This document shows positions 62,379 to 64,000 of a stretch of 64,000 bases of DNA, piece after piece. The stretch's first letter is position 1. The number at the start of each line of letters is the position of its first letter. The position numbers and the translations under genes were made by a program. Source of the stretch: Lachnospiraceae bacterium (lineage in GTDB: Bacteria; Bacillota; Clostridia; Lachnospirales; Lachnospiraceae). The stretch is taken from NCBI GenBank assembly GCA_024684215.1, contig JAIKXH010000009.1:1-64000 (forward strand). The letters are read 5' to 3'. Under the pieces are notes generated by a model, which did not search any database, was not told the DNA's origin, and worked only from the letters and a program-made list of their open reading frames with translations.

Positions 62379-62540
62379 CCTAGTGACGGTTTCAAGCATC
62401 GATAGTTTCACCGCTCACGCGCCTCTCGGCTCATATCGCTCCAGTAGCGGAACTAAACTCATGCAGCGTTTACACTTGCATTCGTTAAGTACCGACGTCG
62501 CTACATGGTTCGCTTTGGAAACCATCGATGCTCTCACCTG
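62379..62540 (-). repeat. Structured intercistronic element, copy 2 (pgk-tpiA)
   Basis: A 162-bp relative of the segment at 8515-8667. As minus-strand RNA the ends pair over 15 bp with one wobble (62395-62409 with 62518-62532). Inside are a GCC-GAGA-GGC hairpin, a CGCT-AGCG hairpin and an arm GGTACTTAAC with GTTTAGTTCC capped by ATGCA/TGCAT. Compared with copy 1, the arm and its cap change on both sides so pairing is kept. It lies 52 bp after the pgk stop and 22 bp before the tpiA ATG. Confidence 0.8.
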
Positions 62541-62592
62541 TAAATAATAAGCGAATATAATAATCAATCACTTATCATGTCAAAAATAATGA

Positions 62593-63816
62593 TTACTTGT
62601 CATCTGCAGCTACTACACCGGGAAGTTCCTTGCCCTCAAGGAATTCAAGGGAAGCGCCGCCGCCGGTGGAGATGTGGCTCATCTTGTCGCCAAGACCCAT
62701 CTGGTTAACAGCTGCTGCGGAATCACCGCCACCGATGATGGTGGTAGCTGAAGAATCTGCAAGAGCCTTAGCTACAGCGAGGGTACCTGCTGCAAGAGTA
62801 GGGTTCTCGAATACGCCCATAGGTCCGTTCCAAACAACGGTCTTTGCATTAGCTACAGCCTCAGCAAAAAGAGCCTGTGACTTAGGTCCGATGTCGCATC
62901 CCTCACGGTCAGCGGGCATCTTGTCTGAATCTACAATAACTGTATCAACGGGAGCATCGATGGGATTAGGGAACTCAGCGATGGTAACAGCATCAACGGG
63001 AAGAAGAAGCTTCTTTCCAAGCTTTTCAGCCTTAGCCATCATTTCCTTACAATAATCGATCTTCTCGTTGTCAACAAGTGACTTACCGATCTCATAGCCC
63101 TGAGCCTTAAGGAAAGTGTAAGCCATACCACCGCCGATGATGAGGGTATCGCACTTCTCAAGCAGGTTATTGATAACGTTAAGTTTATCAGCAACCTTAG
63201 CGCCGCCGAGGATTGCAACGAAAGGACGAACGGGATTTTCAACGGCATTGCCGAGGAAATCAATCTCCTTCTGCATAAGGTAACCAACAACGTTCTCTCC
63301 ACCCTTCTCGGTGATGAACTTGGTAACGCCTGCAACTGAAGCATGTGCTCTGTGTGAAGAACCGAATGCATCGCAAACATAAAGATCTGCAAGATCAGCG
63401 AGTTCCTTGGAGAACTGCTCTCCGTTCTTGGTCTCTTCTGCGCCACGGAAACGGGTATTCTGAAGAAGAACTACATCGCCTTCCTTCATAGCCTCTACAG
63501 CCTTGGTAGCAGCCTCGCCGGTAACATTGTAATCGGAAACGAATACAACTTCCTTACCAAGCTTCTCAGAAAGTCTTTTTGCAACGGGTGCAAGTGACTC
63601 CTTCTCATTGGGGCCTTCCTTAACCTTACCGAGGTGTGAGCAAAGGATAACCTTTCCTCCGTCATTAATAAGCTTTTTGATAGTAGGAAGAGCAGCTACG
63701 ATTCTGGTCTCGTCAGTAATCTCACCGTTCTTAAGAGGAACGTTAAAATCGCAACGAACAAGTACTCTCTTTCCCTTAGCATTGATATCATCAACTGATT
63801 TTTTGTTAAGTCCCAT
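62593..63816 (-). CDS. pgk: Phosphoglycerate kinase
   Basis: A 407-aa glycolytic kinase making ATP from 1,3-bisphosphoglycerate. The N-terminal signature [13 protein letters not shown] and the substrate segment CSHLGK are present, with the nucleotide-binding [11 protein letters not shown] and GGGDSAAAV loops in the second half. Length is normal. It lies between the probable gap gene and tpiA, with a strong terminator upstream, so it needs its own promoter or read-through. Confidence 0.97.
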   Translation of the reverse strand: MGLNKKSVDDINAKGKRVLVRCDFNVPLKNGEITDETRIVAALPTIKKLINDGGKVILCSHLGKVKEGPNEKESLAPVAKRLSEKLGKEVVFVSDYNVTGEAATKAVEAMKEGDVVLLQNTRFRGAEETKNGEQFSKELADLADLYVCDAFGSSHRAHASVAGVTKFITEKGGENVVGYLMQKEIDFLGNAVENPVRPFVAILGGAKVADKLNVINNLLEKCDTLIIGGGMAYTFLKAQGYEIGKSLVDNEKIDYCKEMMAKAEKLGKKLLLPVDAVTIAEFPNPIDAPVDTVIVDSDKMPADREGCDIGPKSQALFAEAVANAKTVVWNGPMGVFENPTLAAGTLAVAKALADSSATTIIGGGDSAAAVNQMGLGDKMSHISTGGGASLEFLEGKELPGVVAADDK

Positions 63817-63898
63817 ATGGATTCTCCTTATTGAAAATATATTTGCTGTAAAGAATCAGCAATCATAGAGTTAGATTTCTTTCGAAATACTAAAGATG

Positions 63899-63930
63899 AA
63901 AAAAGGGCCCGACCCTAAGCGGCCGGGCCC
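63899..63930 (-). terminator. Rho-independent terminator after the probable gap gene
   Basis: Ten-bp GC-rich stem (GGGCCCGACC at 63905-63914 with GGCCGGGCCC at 63921-63930, one mismatch), followed on the minus strand by six T. It separates gap from pgk. Confidence 0.9.
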
Positions 63931-63965
63931 GAAATATCATACTTTCGTAATAAGCCTAAAATATA

Positions 63966-64000
63966 TTATTTAAGAAGGCTTCCGAAATGCTTGATGGTAC
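63966..64000 (-). CDS. Probable glyceraldehyde-3-phosphate dehydrogenase, 3' end only
   Basis: Only the last ten codons are in the window (TIKHFGSLLK then TAA). The TIKHF pattern resembles the C-terminal helix of GAPDH, and gap directly before pgk and tpiA is the usual order. The frame and the terminator placed 35 bp later support a gene end here. With so little sequence the product is an inference from context. Confidence 0.5.
   Translation of the reverse strand, partial: TIKHFGSLLK

Noticed and set aside
62379-62540. Element as a known riboswitch (T-box, c-di-AMP, cobalamin, c-di-GMP)
   Set aside because: None of the core motifs I know for these classes is present, it lies between genes of one operon, and there is no terminator or anti-terminator downstream.

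Overview
This 64 kb window comes from a motile, low- to mid-GC Clostridia chromosome, most like a flagellated Lachnospiraceae bacterium (Butyrivibrio or Roseburia type). The reasons are a PolC-type replicase, CodY, the non-mevalonate isoprenoid genes ispG and ispH, a Bacillus/Clostridium-style flagellar operon with fliY, cheC, cheD, flhF and flhG, a biotin-dependent sodium-pump decarboxylase operon, and strong AGGAGG-type ribosome binding sites. Every protein gene I can support lies on the minus strand, so transcription runs from high to low coordinates. No IS element, phage, CRISPR array or rRNA is visible.

In transcription order: 64000-61089 holds the 3' end of a probable gap gene, then pgk and tpiA, then a 521-bp stretch with no annotated protein gene but three strong hairpins and a possible small RNA or micro-ORF. 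61088-54865 holds ispG, polC, tRNA-Glu(CTC) and topA. 52577-51795 is codY, with a near-consensus CodY box next to its promoter.

51554-15414 is one 36-kb flagellar and chemotaxis operon: flgB-flgC-fliE-fliF-fliG-fliH-fliI-fliJ-motE-like-fliK-flgD-TIGR02530-flgE-flbD-motA-motB-fliL-fliM-fliY-cheY-fliO-fliP-fliQ-fliR-flhB-flhA-flhF-flhG-pilZ-cheB-cheA-cheW-cheC-cheD-membrane protein-fliA-fapA-three accessory genes. It starts at a sigma-A promoter overlapped by a palindrome. Two internal sites match the sigma-28 consensus, so FliA, encoded near the operon's end, may boost hook and fliK-region transcription. Flagellin, filament cap, flgK, flgL, flgM and cheR are not here.

15252-12745 holds rpsU (with a perfect TTGACA-17-TATAAT promoter), a membrane metallophosphoesterase, scpA and scpB. 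12568-7045 is a biotin-dependent carboxyl-transfer operon: acyl-CoA carboxyltransferase, OadG-like lipoprotein, biotin carrier, beta subunit and OadA-like carboxyltransferase. 6842-1 holds a hybrid sensor kinase, a TetR and an RpiR regulator, a BaiN/HI0933-family flavoprotein, cmk, ispH and the 5' end of rpsA.

The most interesting unexplained feature is a pair of related 153- and 162-bp elements, one between oadB and oadA and one between pgk and tpiA. Both fold into the same structure with compensatory base changes and sit just upstream of the next gene's ribosome binding site. They look like an uncharacterised structured RNA family or a domesticated repeat that works between genes of an operon.
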